Origin: an uncultured Allomuricauda sp.
GTDB lineage: Bacteria > Bacteroidota > Bacteroidia > Flavobacteriales > Flavobacteriaceae
Reading direction: 5' to 3'
Length of the DNA: 64,000 nucleotides
Assembly: GCF_947258355.1 (NCBI RefSeq)
Contig: NZ_CAMYIC010000062.1
Location: 1-64,000, forward strand
Made by a program: the position numbers and the translations under genes. Below, one piece after another: positions 24,134 through 32,918 of this stretch. Every line of letters begins with the position of its first letter. Positions within the stretch are counted from its first letter, which is position 1. Below the pieces are notes generated by a model. It searched no databases. It was not told where the DNA came from and saw only the letters and a list, made by a program, of their open reading frames with translations.

Positions 24134-27133
24134 TCACTTGTTGTTGCCCAATAACTTTTTACTTGTCCTCATATCGGCGTAGCGGGGATCTTGGATGTAG
24201 TTTTCCTTCTTCATTTTGATGACCTCAATGCTCAAGAAGCCAAACTCTTCCACTACTTTTCCATAAAATCGATATATGCCCTTGCCACGAAAGTAATATT
24301 TAGCGGCAACAGGGGGGAAGAGCACCGTGTCAAACACTTGCCCCTGTTGGTCCACCAGAGTGGCAAAGTGCATGCGCTTGCCTTGGTGGGTCGAGGTATT
24401 TTTAACGGTGACCAAATACCCATATATATCAATATGTTTGTTGAGGTAACGCTCCAGATCTTTCTGTCCGTTCGTATTTTTGGGAGGTTCTTCCAATAAT
24501 TCAAAAGGACTGCAAAGACAGAATCCCAAGAGTTCCCATTGTTCAAAGGCGGTTTCCAATGCCGTGGTATTGAGTTTGGGCATCTGAAATTTTTGATACC
24601 TTGGCGGAAAAAGCTTCGGGTGTTCCAATCGGTCGTTCTTGGAGAGCATCAAGTGGGCTTTCCAGAGCAGTTCGTGCTTGTTGACCCCCGTAAAGCGGAA
24701 AGCATCGATACGGATAAGAATGGAAAGCTGCTCCATCCGAATAAAAACACGGTCCAAAAAATCTTCGAGGGAAGAAAAACTTCCATGAAGCATGCGTTCT
24801 TTCAAGATGCGTTCCATGACCCTGCTCTCCAGATCACGGAGGTACATCATCCCCAGATAAATATGCGTACCATAAATACGGTTAACGGCCATGCTTTTGT
24901 TTACACAGGGAGGGTGTATAGTGGCGCCCATCATACGGGCATCGTGTACATAGAACTCCGAACGATAAAATCCGCCACCGTTGTTGAGTACGGCCACCAT
25001 ATATTCCAAAGGGAAATAGGCTCTCAAAAACAAACTTTGATAGCTTTCTACGGCATACGAAGCGGAGTGCCCCTTGGCAAAAGCGTAGCCCGCAAAACTG
25101 GCCACTTGGTTCCAGATTTCGGAAATCAAATTTTCCGCATAGCCCTTTTTTCTGCAGTTGGAAATGAACTTGTCCTGTACTTTTTGGAACTCGTCCCGCG
25201 AACGGAATTTGCCACTCATACCCCTGCGGAGCACATCGGCCTCGCCAAGGTCCAAACCTGCAAAATGGTGAGCCACTTTAATCACATCTTCTTGGTAGAC
25301 CATAACCCCATAAGTGTCGGGCATGATCTCCAACATCACGGGATGCGCCTTTTCTTCAGTTCGTCCCTTGTTACGATGGCGTAAAATATATTCCCGCATC
25401 ATACCGCTTTTGGCCACACCGGGACGGATGATGGAACTGGCGGCCACCAATCCCAAATAATTATCGACCTGTAATTTTTTCAGTAACATCCGCATGGCAG
25501 GCGATTCCACATAAAAACAACCCATGCATTGTGCGGTTTTGATGAGGTTATTGATTACAGGGTCTTTTTTAAATCCTTTGATATCATGAATATCGATATC
25601 GTTATATTTCTTGGGTTGGTTGTAAGCCACGATTTCCAAGGCTTCCTTGATTTTTCCCAAGCCCCGCTGCCCTAGGATATCAAACTTGTACAGTCCCACA
25701 TCTTCAGCAATGACCATGTCGTACTGTGTGGTGGGGAAGCCTTTTGGCGGTAAATGGGTGGCCGAAAACCAATGCAAAGGTTTGTCACTGATCAAAATTC
25801 CGCCAGCGTGAATGCTTAAATAATTGGGTTTGCCCTTGAGCAAGCTACCGTATTTCAGTACTAGTTTGGATACATGGTCCAGTTGTTCCAAACGGTACCT
25901 TCCTGCCAGTAAAAAATCAATGTCCTGTGGAGGTAGGCCGAACACTTTTCCCAATTCCCGGATAACCCCTCGTTCCTTAAAAGTGACATAGGTACCGAGC
26001 AGGGCGACATGTTCAAAACGATCAAAAATATATTGGGTCATGGCAGGGCGATCCTTCCACGAAAAATCAATGTCAAAATCGGGCGGGTTGGCCCGGTAGA
26101 GGTTAATGAATCGCTCAAAATAGAGGTCGAGTTCCATGGGGTCCACATCTGTAATGCGAAGTAGATAGGCGACAATACTGTTGGCACCGCTACCTCGCCC
26201 CACATAAAAGAAGCCTCTTCGTCTTGCTTCGGAAACAATGTCCCAATTGATCAAGAAATAGGAGACAAACCCCATTTTTTTGATGAGGTCCAATTCCTTG
26301 TTCAAACGACTTTTGATGGAGTCGTTCACTTCTTCGTACCTGTAGGGGAGCCCCTCGACGCAGAGTTGGTCCAAAAGCTTCTCGTCTTTTTCCACGCTGC
26401 CCAAAAATGTTTTCAGGTTTTGGGGTTTTCTGTCCTTCGAAAAATCAAAATGGATAGTACACTTGTTGAGCATTTTTTCCGTGTTTTCCAAAATAAAAGG
26501 GAATTCTGAAAACGCAGCGGCCAGATTTTGGACGGGATACATTTTTTCTTCTTCGCTGGCCTCTTCTTCCTTTGGAAGTTTGCTCAATAGTAGATTATTG
26601 TCGATGGCCCTTAGCAATCTGTGAGCGTTGAAATCCTGTTTGTTCCGAAAGGTAACGGGCTGCTGTACTACCAATTTGGTTGTTAAGGATGCCAATTTGG
26701 AGAAAGGAAGCCTCCGCAGATCTTTGATGGAGATTCCAACAAACTCATGGTCTTGAAAATGGTCCATTTCATTGAGCAGCACTTGTTCAAAAGGATATAC
26801 TACGAATGCATTTTTGAAATCGGGGGCACGGTCTGGAATTTCTGAACCATCATGAAGGTGGTGAGACAAAAAATCATTCAATTCCAGATACCCTTCGTTG
26901 TTCTGGGCAATGCCGATAAAGGAGGGTTGGGTTCCATTCCTAAAATCAATGCCTAAAATCGGCTTGATGCCGAATTCCGGTGCCTTTCGAACAAAGTTTA
27001 ATCCTGCGGATGTATTATTGATATCGGTAAGTACCAGTTGGGTCACATGATTTTGTTGTGCCAATTCCAACAACTCCACCTCCGAGAAGGTCCCGAATCG
27101 TAAACTGTAATATGTGTGGCAGTTTAAATACAA
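24134..27133 (-). CDS. Second DNA polymerase III alpha subunit (DnaE2/ImuC-like, error-prone type)
   Basis: This 999-residue protein is a C-family polymerase with an N-terminal PHP domain (MYLNCHTYYSLRFGT...LVLTDINN), palm aspartates in NPPDFDIDFSW near residue 350, and VYQEDVIKVAHHFAGLDLGEAD and AFAKGHSASYA motifs. It is shorter than replicative DnaE and lacks an exonuclease domain. An OB-fold (YGYLVTVKNTSTHQGKRMHFATL) is present at the C-terminus. The DnaE2/ImuC subgroup performs damage-induced mutagenic synthesis together with a Y-family protein, here the gene just upstream. The 116-nt gap between them contains a REPIN-like repeat. A LexA-type repressor is not visible in the window. Confidence 0.88.
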   Translation of the reverse strand: MYLNCHTYYSLRFGTFSEVELLELAQQNHVTQLVLTDINNTSAGLNFVRKAPEFGIKPILGIDFRNGTQPSFIGIAQNNEGYLELNDFLSHHLHDGSEIPDRAPDFKNAFVVYPFEQVLLNEMDHFQDHEFVGISIKDLRRLPFSKLASLTTKLVVQQPVTFRNKQDFNAHRLLRAIDNNLLLSKLPKEEEASEEEKMYPVQNLAAAFSEFPFILENTEKMLNKCTIHFDFSKDRKPQNLKTFLGSVEKDEKLLDQLCVEGLPYRYEEVNDSIKSRLNKELDLIKKMGFVSYFLINWDIVSEARRRGFFYVGRGSGANSIVAYLLRITDVDPMELDLYFERFINLYRANPPDFDIDFSWKDRPAMTQYIFDRFEHVALLGTYVTFKERGVIRELGKVFGLPPQDIDFLLAGRYRLEQLDHVSKLVLKYGSLLKGKPNYLSIHAGGILISDKPLHWFSATHLPPKGFPTTQYDMVIAEDVGLYKFDILGQRGLGKIKEALEIVAYNQPKKYNDIDIHDIKGFKKDPVINNLIKTAQCMGCFYVESPAMRMLLKKLQVDNYLGLVAASSIIRPGVAKSGMMREYILRHRNKGRTEEKAHPVMLEIMPDTYGVMVYQEDVIKVAHHFAGLDLGEADVLRRGMSGKFRSRDEFQKVQDKFISNCRKKGYAENLISEIWNQVASFAGYAFAKGHSASYAVESYQSLFLRAYFPLEYMVAVLNNGGGFYRSEFYVHDARMMGATIHPPCVNKSMAVNRIYGTHIYLGMMYLRDLESRVMERILKERMLHGSFSSLEDFLDRVFIRMEQLSILIRIDAFRFTGVNKHELLWKAHLMLSKNDRLEHPKLFPPRYQKFQMPKLNTTALETAFEQWELLGFCLCSPFELLEEPPKNTNGQKDLERYLNKHIDIYGYLVTVKNTSTHQGKRMHFATLVDQQGQVFDTVLFPPVAAKYYFRGKGIYRFYGKVVEEFGFLSIEVIKMKKENYIQDPRYADMRTSKKLLGNNK

Positions 27134-27161
27134 TTGTCAGTTATCAATTATGAGGTCGAAC

Positions 27162-27244
27162 TGTCATATCGAGCGCAGTCGAGATGTGAGACCTATGTGT
27201 AAATTTTGAATTCAAATGACCTCTCGACTGCGCTCGAGGTGACA
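27162..27244. repeat. REPIN-like inverted repeat, copy 1
   Basis: Two 16-nt arms, TCGAGCGCAGTCGAGA (27169-27184) and its exact reverse complement (27222-27237), are bounded by TGTCA and TGACA. Copies 2 and 3 have identical arms, while the loops differ. This copy lies between the dinB-like and dnaE2-like genes, where it would form a hairpin in the shared message. Confidence 0.88.
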
Positions 27245-27249
27245 AGCAA

Positions 27250-28464
27250 TTACTGTTTTCTGTGAGCTAAAACCACTGGGGGTTCCCCGTTAAAAGGGTT
27301 GTGCATGCTGCCAATGGTCTTTGCGCCCATGGCAGAGGCACGTAGCACACTTCGACTTCCAAACCGGTTACGGACACGGTCCATGGCTTGGTATAGGTTC
27401 AAGGCTTCTTCGGTATCTTCAAAAAGGTTGATTTGATAATTGCCCGAGACCAAATGGCTGAATCGAATTCCAATGAGGCGAACCAACATCCGTTTGTTGT
27501 ACAGTGAGTCGAACAGCTCCAATATTTTTGGGATAAGGGTATGGTCGGCGCTCGTGTACGGAATACGGGATTGTTTGGAGTAGGTGTTGAAATCGGAATA
27601 CCGGATTTTTACGGCAACGCAGGCCGTCAACTTATCGCCTCGACGTAGTTGATAGGCCAAGTTTTCGGTCATGGCAATCAAAATACCCCTGAGTTTGATG
27701 ACATCGATGGTGTCTTTATCAAAAGTCCTTTCGTTGGAGATGGATTTTCTGTCGTGGAACGGAATTACGGGAGTGTTGTCTATCCCATTGGCCCGTTTCC
27801 AGATGACCTGGCCGTTCGCGCCCAACACCCGTTGCATAATATCCATGGGCATATCCTGAACGGTTTTTACCTGCCGTATGCCCAAATTTCGAAGGGTTTG
27901 ATAGGTTTTGTCGCCCACCATCGGAATTTTTTTGATGGAAAGCGGGGCCAAAAACGGCTTCTCCAGACCAAAATCTATTTTAAGCTGATTGTTGGGTTTG
28001 GCCTCGTTGGTAGCTACCTTGGAAACCACTTTGTTCACTGATAATCCAAACGAAATGGGCAGCCCTGTTTCCCGAATGATTTTCTGCCGCATTTCCGTAG
28101 CATATCTGTAACAGCCAAAAAAACGGTCCATACCCGATAGGTCAGCGTAAAACTCATCAATGCTCGATTTTTCGAAAAGGGGAACATGTTCCTTAATGAT
28201 TTCCGTGACCACATCGGAATACTTGCTGTAGGTGCCCGCATTGCCACGGATGACCACAGCTTCTGGGCAAAGTTCCTTGGCCATTTTCATGGGCATGCCC
28301 GAATGGATTCCAAATCCACGGGTCTCATAGCTACAGGCGGCTACTACACCGCGGTCGCTGGTGCCGCCCACCAACAAGGGCTTGTTTTTAAGCTCTGTGT
28401 TGATGATGCGCTCCACGGATACATAAAATGTATCCAAGTCTAGATGCAAAATCGTCTTTTCCAT
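27250..28464 (-). CDS. dinB: Y-family DNA polymerase (DinB / Pol IV type)
   Basis: This 404-residue translesion polymerase has intact active-site acids: D9 and D11 in LHLDLDTFYVSVE and D103-E104 in SIDEFYADLSG. The helix-hairpin-helix (IPMVGDKTYQTLRNLGI) and little-finger domain (about 250-350, ERTFDKDTIDVIKLRG) follow. It ends without an obvious beta-clamp motif I can place. Position directly before a DnaE2-like gene suggests an SOS mutagenesis cassette like imuB-dnaE2, although this protein keeps catalytic residues, unlike ImuB. No ImuA/RecA-like gene is adjacent. Confidence 0.92.
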   Translation of the reverse strand: MEKTILHLDLDTFYVSVERIINTELKNKPLLVGGTSDRGVVAACSYETRGFGIHSGMPMKMAKELCPEAVVIRGNAGTYSKYSDVVTEIIKEHVPLFEKSSIDEFYADLSGMDRFFGCYRYATEMRQKIIRETGLPISFGLSVNKVVSKVATNEAKPNNQLKIDFGLEKPFLAPLSIKKIPMVGDKTYQTLRNLGIRQVKTVQDMPMDIMQRVLGANGQVIWKRANGIDNTPVIPFHDRKSISNERTFDKDTIDVIKLRGILIAMTENLAYQLRRGDKLTACVAVKIRYSDFNTYSKQSRIPYTSADHTLIPKILELFDSLYNKRMLVRLIGIRFSHLVSGNYQINLFEDTEEALNLYQAMDRVRNRFGSRSVLRASAMGAKTIGSMHNPFNGEPPVVLAHRKQ

Positions 28465-28490
28465 TGTTCAGTTGAAGGAAAGCTAAATTA

Positions 28491-28522
28491 TGGAAATATT
28501 CCTATAAAATGGAAATAATCCA
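28491..28522. promoter_or_regulatory. Candidate operator: two TGGAAATA direct repeats 19 bp apart
   Basis: TGGAAATATTCC (28491-28502) and TGGAAATAATCCA (28510-28522) lie just upstream of dinB. Each is an imperfect palindrome with TGGA or GGAA arms, and they share the same first 8 bases. Such spacing, about two helical turns, fits repressor binding before a damage-inducible gene. No database motif was compared. Confidence 0.4.
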
Positions 28523-28572
28523 AAAAATAAATATCAACAACCCTTGCTGCTATTTTTTCCGAAAAATCATCC

Positions 28573-28580
28573 TATCTTTG
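28573..28580 (+). promoter_or_regulatory. -7 box TATCTTTG for a candidate small RNA
   Basis: A full TAnnTTTG match on the plus strand precedes a stretch with three hairpins and a terminator. The nearest TTG upstream is 26 nt away, longer than usual. Confidence 0.4.
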
Positions 28581-28586
28581 TCACGT

Positions 28587-28679
28587 TGTGTTGGATTCCA
28601 GTCGCGATGATTGGAATCAGGTTGAAGCATCAAACCGATGCTCGCCAATGAAAGGCTTTCCTTTTGGAAGGCTTTTTTT
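28587..28679 (+). ncRNA. Candidate small RNA of about 93 nt
   Basis: Downstream of TATCTTTG, three consecutive hairpins form: GATTCCA/TGGAATC (28594-28600 with 28612-28618), AGCATC/GATGCT (28626-28631 with 28637-28642) and a terminator stem beginning at 28651 followed by seven T (28673-28679). The first two stems are perfect. The T-run exists only on the plus strand, so this is a plus-strand transcript, between divergent dinB and convergent hutG. A 14-codon frame from ATG 28607 lies inside but is not convincing. No known RNA family was recognised. Confidence 0.5.
28651..28679 (+). terminator. Intrinsic terminator of the candidate small RNA
   Basis: AAAG(G)CTTTCC pairs with GGAAGGCTTT around a TTTT loop with one bulge and one T:G pair, followed by TTTTTTT. 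Confidence 0.7.
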
Positions 28680-28699
28680 GTTTTTGGAGGAGACTGAAA

Positions 28700-29674
28700 T
28701 CAACTTCCAGAAATACTATGCGCTACATGGTGCACTAGCGAAGCGGCCAATTTTGCCGTTTGCCCATCAATATCGTACTTGGGATTCATCTCGGCGATGT
28801 CCATACTGATGAGTTTTCCAGAGCCGATAATCGTTTTCAGGCATTCCAAAACCATATACGGGCTAAAGCCCATGGGCGAAGCCGCACTGACTCCGGGCGC
28901 GTAGGCCGAGGAGAATCCATCCAGATCGATGGTCACATAAATATGGTCCACATTTTTGGCAAAAGCATTGATCCAAGTAGTGATTTCATTCAGTAAAGGG
29001 ATTTGGAAGGTATCGTTCATTACATAGATTACATCAAGCTCTCTGGCCGTTTGGAACAGGTTTCTGTCGTTGGCATCTTTTCGGATACCCAGACAGAGAT
29101 AGTTAAAATCGATGCCCTCCTTTTCACAGTCTTTCGCTATCTGATAAAAGGGAGTGCCCGAATTGCTTTGCTCCGAGTTTTTCCGCAAATCAAAATGTGC
29201 ATCAAAATTGATGATACCGATGGTCTGGCCTTCTTTTTTAGCATCCAAATATGTTTTGATGCCGCTGTAGTGCCCGTAGGCCATATCGTGCCCACCACCT
29301 AAAACTATGGGAAACTGTTTTTTTTCTAAAAGAGAATTTACTGCTTTGGCCAGTTGCTCTTGGGCAGATTCCATATCGCTATTGGCACAGCTAACGGAAC
29401 CCACATCGTGCAAAAGTACATTGCTTCCCAAATGGTTGGGCATTTTGGCAAAACTACTTTTAATTGCATCTGGACCATCTTCGGCTCCAACCCGACCTTG
29501 GTTCCGGTGCACTCCAGCATCACAGGCATAACCCAAAAGGGCTATGGATTTTTTTTGGGCTTCTGGGAGTTCCTCCAAGGGTGTGCAATGCACTTTTTCG
29601 TGCAGATACAGCCATTTATTGGAAATTCTTCCTGTCCAAAGGTCTTTTTTCGGGGGGTCGTAGTGTTTCATCAC
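28700..29674 (-). CDS. hutG: Formimidoylglutamase
   Basis: This 324-residue arginase-family enzyme hydrolyses N-formimidoylglutamate to glutamate and formamide, the last histidine-degradation step. Manganese ligands are visible in GGGHDMAYGHY (about residue 125), NFDAHFDLR (about 158) and TIDLDGFSSA (about 250). It is the last gene of hutH-I-U-G; it starts 1 nt after the hutU stop. Length fits the family. No terminator is seen after it on the minus strand, which then meets the candidate small RNA. Confidence 0.93.
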   Translation of the reverse strand: MMKHYDPPKKDLWTGRISNKWLYLHEKVHCTPLEELPEAQKKSIALLGYACDAGVHRNQGRVGAEDGPDAIKSSFAKMPNHLGSNVLLHDVGSVSCANSDMESAQEQLAKAVNSLLEKKQFPIVLGGGHDMAYGHYSGIKTYLDAKKEGQTIGIINFDAHFDLRKNSEQSNSGTPFYQIAKDCEKEGIDFNYLCLGIRKDANDRNLFQTARELDVIYVMNDTFQIPLLNEITTWINAFAKNVDHIYVTIDLDGFSSAYAPGVSAASPMGFSPYMVLECLKTIIGSGKLISMDIAEMNPKYDIDGQTAKLAASLVHHVAHSISGS

Positions 29675-29675
29675 A

Positions 29676-31679
29676 TTAAAAAAGATGGTCCAAAATATCA
29701 GCTTCTACAAGATAAGGCAAAGTTACTTTTAAATTGGGGGAGCGTTCCATTTCCCGTTCAATGGCAAATCGGGCTTCCTTGTTCCTTGCCCAACTTCTGC
29801 GCGAAATCCCGTTGTTCACATCAAAAAATAACATCTTCTTCAATCGGGTGGAGGCTTCTTCGGAACCGTCGAGCACCATGCCAAATCCGCCGTTGATTAC
29901 TTCTCCCCAGCCAACGCCACCACCATTGTGGATGGAAACCCAAGTGGCTCCCCTAAAACTATCGCCGATCACATTTTGGATGGCCATATCGGCGGTGAAC
30001 TTGCTGCCATCATATATATTACTGGTCTCTCTGAAGGGAGAATCGGTTCCACTTACATCGTGATGATCGCGTCCCAATACCACAGGAACACTGATTTCTC
30101 CTTTGGCAATGGCCGTGTTGAAGGCATCCGCAATCTTGCTTCGTCCCTCGGCATCGGCATAGAGTATTCGAGCTTGGGAACCCACCACCAATTTGTTTTG
30201 TTCCGCTTCAGAAATCCATTTGATATTGTCCTGCATTTGCTGCTGGATTTCTTCCGGTGCTTTGGATTTTATTTTTTTCATCACTTCAAGGGCGATGGCA
30301 TCCGTTTTTTGAAGGTCCTTAGGGTCACCAGAGGTGCAAACCCATCGGAATGGTCCAAATCCGTAATCAAAACACATGGGTCCCAAAATATCCTGTACAT
30401 AGGAAGGGTACCTGAAATCGATATTGTTTTCAGCCATTACATCGCCGCCTGCTCGGGAAACTTCCAATAAAAAGGCATTGCCATAATCAAAAAAGTAGGT
30501 GCCTTTTGCGGAATGTTTGTTGATGGCATTGATTTGTCTTCGCAACGATTCCTGTACTTTTTCCTTAAAGGCTTCTGGATTTTCAACCATTAAGGTGTTG
30601 GATTCTTCAAAAGAGAGCCCAACGGGATAGTAACCACCTGCCCATGGATTGTGCAATGAGGTTTGGTCCGACCCCAATTGAACAAAAATGTCCTCCTCGT
30701 AAAAACGTTCCCAAACATCCACCACATTACCAATGTAAGCCAAGGAAACTACTTCCTTGTTTGCTACAGCTTCTTTGGTTCGAACCACTAATAGGTCCAA
30801 ATCCACCAAAAGTTCATCTACCCAACCTTGGTCGTGACGTTTTTTGGCAGCTTCGGGATTGACTTCCGCACAAATGGTGATGCCCCCTGCAATATTCCCT
30901 GCTTTCGGTTGGGCGCCGCTCATGCCCCCAAGTCCAGCGGTCAAGAAAATCTTGCCCTCAGGGGATTCATTTTTCTTCAATACTTTTCGGAAAGCATTCA
31001 TCACTGTAATAGCCGTTCCGTGCACAATGCCTTGCGGGCCTATGTACATATAGGAACCTGCGGTCATCTGTCCATATTGAGTAACGCCCAATGCGTTGAA
31101 ACGTTCCCAATCGTCGGGTTTGGAATAGTTCGGAATCATCATTCCGTTGGTGACCACCACTCTTGGGGCTTCTTTGGATGAGGGGAAAAGTCCCATCGGG
31201 TGACCTGAATACATGTTCAAGGTCTGTTCCTTGGTCATTTCTGCCAAATATTTCATGGTCAGCAGATACTGTGCCCAGTTTTGAAATACGGCTCCATTTC
31301 CTCCATAAGTGATAAGTTCCTCGGGGTGTTGTGCTACGGCGGGGTCCAAATTGTTCTGGATCATCAGCATAATGGCAGCTGCTTGATGTGTTTTTGCCGG
31401 ATATTCCGATATGGGCCTTGCATACATTTCATAATCGGGTTTAAACCGATGCATATAAATACGACCATAGGTTTTTAACTCTTCGGCAAATTCGGGGGCA
31501 AGCTCTTTGTGCCAAGCTTCGGGGAAATAACGTAGCGCATTTTGTACGGCCAGTTTTTTCTCTTCTTTGGAAAGAATGTCTTTCCGTTTTGGCGCTGGAT
31601 TCCCATTTTTAGGATAAGCCTTTTTTGCGGGTAGCTGTGTGGGTATTCCTTGTAATATCTGTTGCTGAAATTCAGTCAT
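29676..31679 (-). CDS. hutU: Urocanate hydratase
   Basis: This 667-residue enzyme converts urocanate to imidazolonepropionate using tightly bound NAD+. It contains GLGGMSGAQPKAGNIAG (NAD-binding region, about residue 250) and DYGFGPFRWVCTSG near the active cysteine (about 445). At 667 residues it is longer than the typical 555-residue enzyme, matching the long form found in Bacteroidetes. It starts 11 nt after the hutI stop and is followed at 1 nt by hutG. Confidence 0.95.
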   Translation of the reverse strand: MTEFQQQILQGIPTQLPAKKAYPKNGNPAPKRKDILSKEEKKLAVQNALRYFPEAWHKELAPEFAEELKTYGRIYMHRFKPDYEMYARPISEYPAKTHQAAAIMLMIQNNLDPAVAQHPEELITYGGNGAVFQNWAQYLLTMKYLAEMTKEQTLNMYSGHPMGLFPSSKEAPRVVVTNGMMIPNYSKPDDWERFNALGVTQYGQMTAGSYMYIGPQGIVHGTAITVMNAFRKVLKKNESPEGKIFLTAGLGGMSGAQPKAGNIAGGITICAEVNPEAAKKRHDQGWVDELLVDLDLLVVRTKEAVANKEVVSLAYIGNVVDVWERFYEEDIFVQLGSDQTSLHNPWAGGYYPVGLSFEESNTLMVENPEAFKEKVQESLRRQINAINKHSAKGTYFFDYGNAFLLEVSRAGGDVMAENNIDFRYPSYVQDILGPMCFDYGFGPFRWVCTSGDPKDLQKTDAIALEVMKKIKSKAPEEIQQQMQDNIKWISEAEQNKLVVGSQARILYADAEGRSKIADAFNTAIAKGEISVPVVLGRDHHDVSGTDSPFRETSNIYDGSKFTADMAIQNVIGDSFRGATWVSIHNGGGVGWGEVINGGFGMVLDGSEEASTRLKKMLFFDVNNGISRRSWARNKEARFAIEREMERSPNLKVTLPYLVEADILDHLF

Positions 31680-31690
31680 AATTCAAATTT

Positions 31691-32917
31691 TTAGTGGATA
31701 GGAGCTCCTTTTTTCCAAACTTCACTTGGCTTTAATTGCCCTTGGTGATATGTGATTTCTTGATAGTTATCCGTAGGGAAAACCACAAAATCTGCCATTG
31801 CACCGGCTTCCAGCTTCCCTCTGTCTTCCAATCGTAAAGCTGCTGCTGCCCTGGAAGTGATTCCTGCCAAAACTTCGGTATTGGAGAGTTTTTCAAATGT
31901 TCCCAAAATACTGGCTTGGGTCAACAGGTCGCCCATTGGGGCAGACCCTGGATTGTGGTCACTGGCAATGGACAATGCACCGCCAGCATCCAAAATTTTA
32001 CGTGCAGGGGTGTAGGTACATCCCAAACCAAGGGATGCCCCTGGCAATGCTGTTGCAATGGTATCGCTCTTGGCCAATAATTGAATCTCTTTTTTGGTAC
32101 TGGCCTCCAAATGGTCGGCACTAACCGCATCAAAATCTACGGCTACTTGACTACCTCCCGTGGTAAATTGGTCAGCATGCACGGTAATGTCAAATCCCAT
32201 TTCCTTTGCTTTCTGAAAATAGGGTTTGATTTCCTCTGGAGAAAAAGCGCTTTCTTCAACAAAGGCATCTACCCGGTTGGCCAAGTTTTCCGATTTTATA
32301 ATGGGAAACAATTCATTGATGATTACGTCTAGATAATCCTTGTCTTGATTCCAATCTTTTGGTTTCATGTGGGCCGCTAAACAGGTCGGAACCAAAGTTG
32401 CATTTGAAGTTTCATTGGCCTGTTTAATGGCGCGTAGCATTTTAAGTTCTTCATCCACGGAAAGGCCATAACCACTTTTCACTTCGATAGTAGTGACGCC
32501 ATTATTGAGATGTTTTCGGCTTCTGGAAATGATGCCTGCTACCAATTCTTCTTGTGAAGCTTTTCGTGTTTGGGTCACTGTGTCCCAGATTCCACCACCT
32601 GCCTTGGCAATCTCTAAATAGGTTTTTCCAGCATTACGGAAGGCGTAATCGCGTGCTCGGGTACCGCCAAAACAGATATGGGTGTGTGAGTCCACAAAGC
32701 CAGGAAGACAAACTTGTTGTCCCTCTATCTGGTGGATGTCTACGTCACTGGATTTCAATTCGTCAAAAATCCCAACTTTAAGAATTTTTCCTTCGGAAAT
32801 TAAAATCCCTCCATTTTCAATAATGGTCAATTGTTCATCTTTGAGCGCTCCCTTTAAGGGGAGTCCTGTCATGGGAAGCAATTGGGTAAATGGTCCTATT
32901 AATAGCGGTCTGTTCAT
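31691..32917 (-). CDS. hutI: Imidazolonepropionase
   Basis: This 408-residue amidohydrolase opens the imidazolone ring to give N-formimidoylglutamate. Metal-binding motifs are visible: DSHTHICFGG (HxH), TVHADQFT and ASDHNPGS. The open frame can be extended 12 codons to 32953, but that would overlap hutH; the ATG at 32917, one base after the hutH stop, gives the standard N-terminus. It is the second gene of the operon. Confidence 0.94.
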   Translation of the reverse strand: MNRPLLIGPFTQLLPMTGLPLKGALKDEQLTIIENGGILISEGKILKVGIFDELKSSDVDIHQIEGQQVCLPGFVDSHTHICFGGTRARDYAFRNAGKTYLEIAKAGGGIWDTVTQTRKASQEELVAGIISRSRKHLNNGVTTIEVKSGYGLSVDEELKMLRAIKQANETSNATLVPTCLAAHMKPKDWNQDKDYLDVIINELFPIIKSENLANRVDAFVEESAFSPEEIKPYFQKAKEMGFDITVHADQFTTGGSQVAVDFDAVSADHLEASTKKEIQLLAKSDTIATALPGASLGLGCTYTPARKILDAGGALSIASDHNPGSAPMGDLLTQASILGTFEKLSNTEVLAGITSRAAAALRLEDRGKLEAGAMADFVVFPTDNYQEITYHQGQLKPSEVWKKGAPIH

Positions 32918-32918
32918 T

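Noticed and set aside
24134..28464. Complete imuA-imuB-dnaE2 mutasome
   Set aside because: No imuA-like gene is present and the Y-family protein keeps catalytic acids, so only a dinB/dnaE2-like cassette is claimed.
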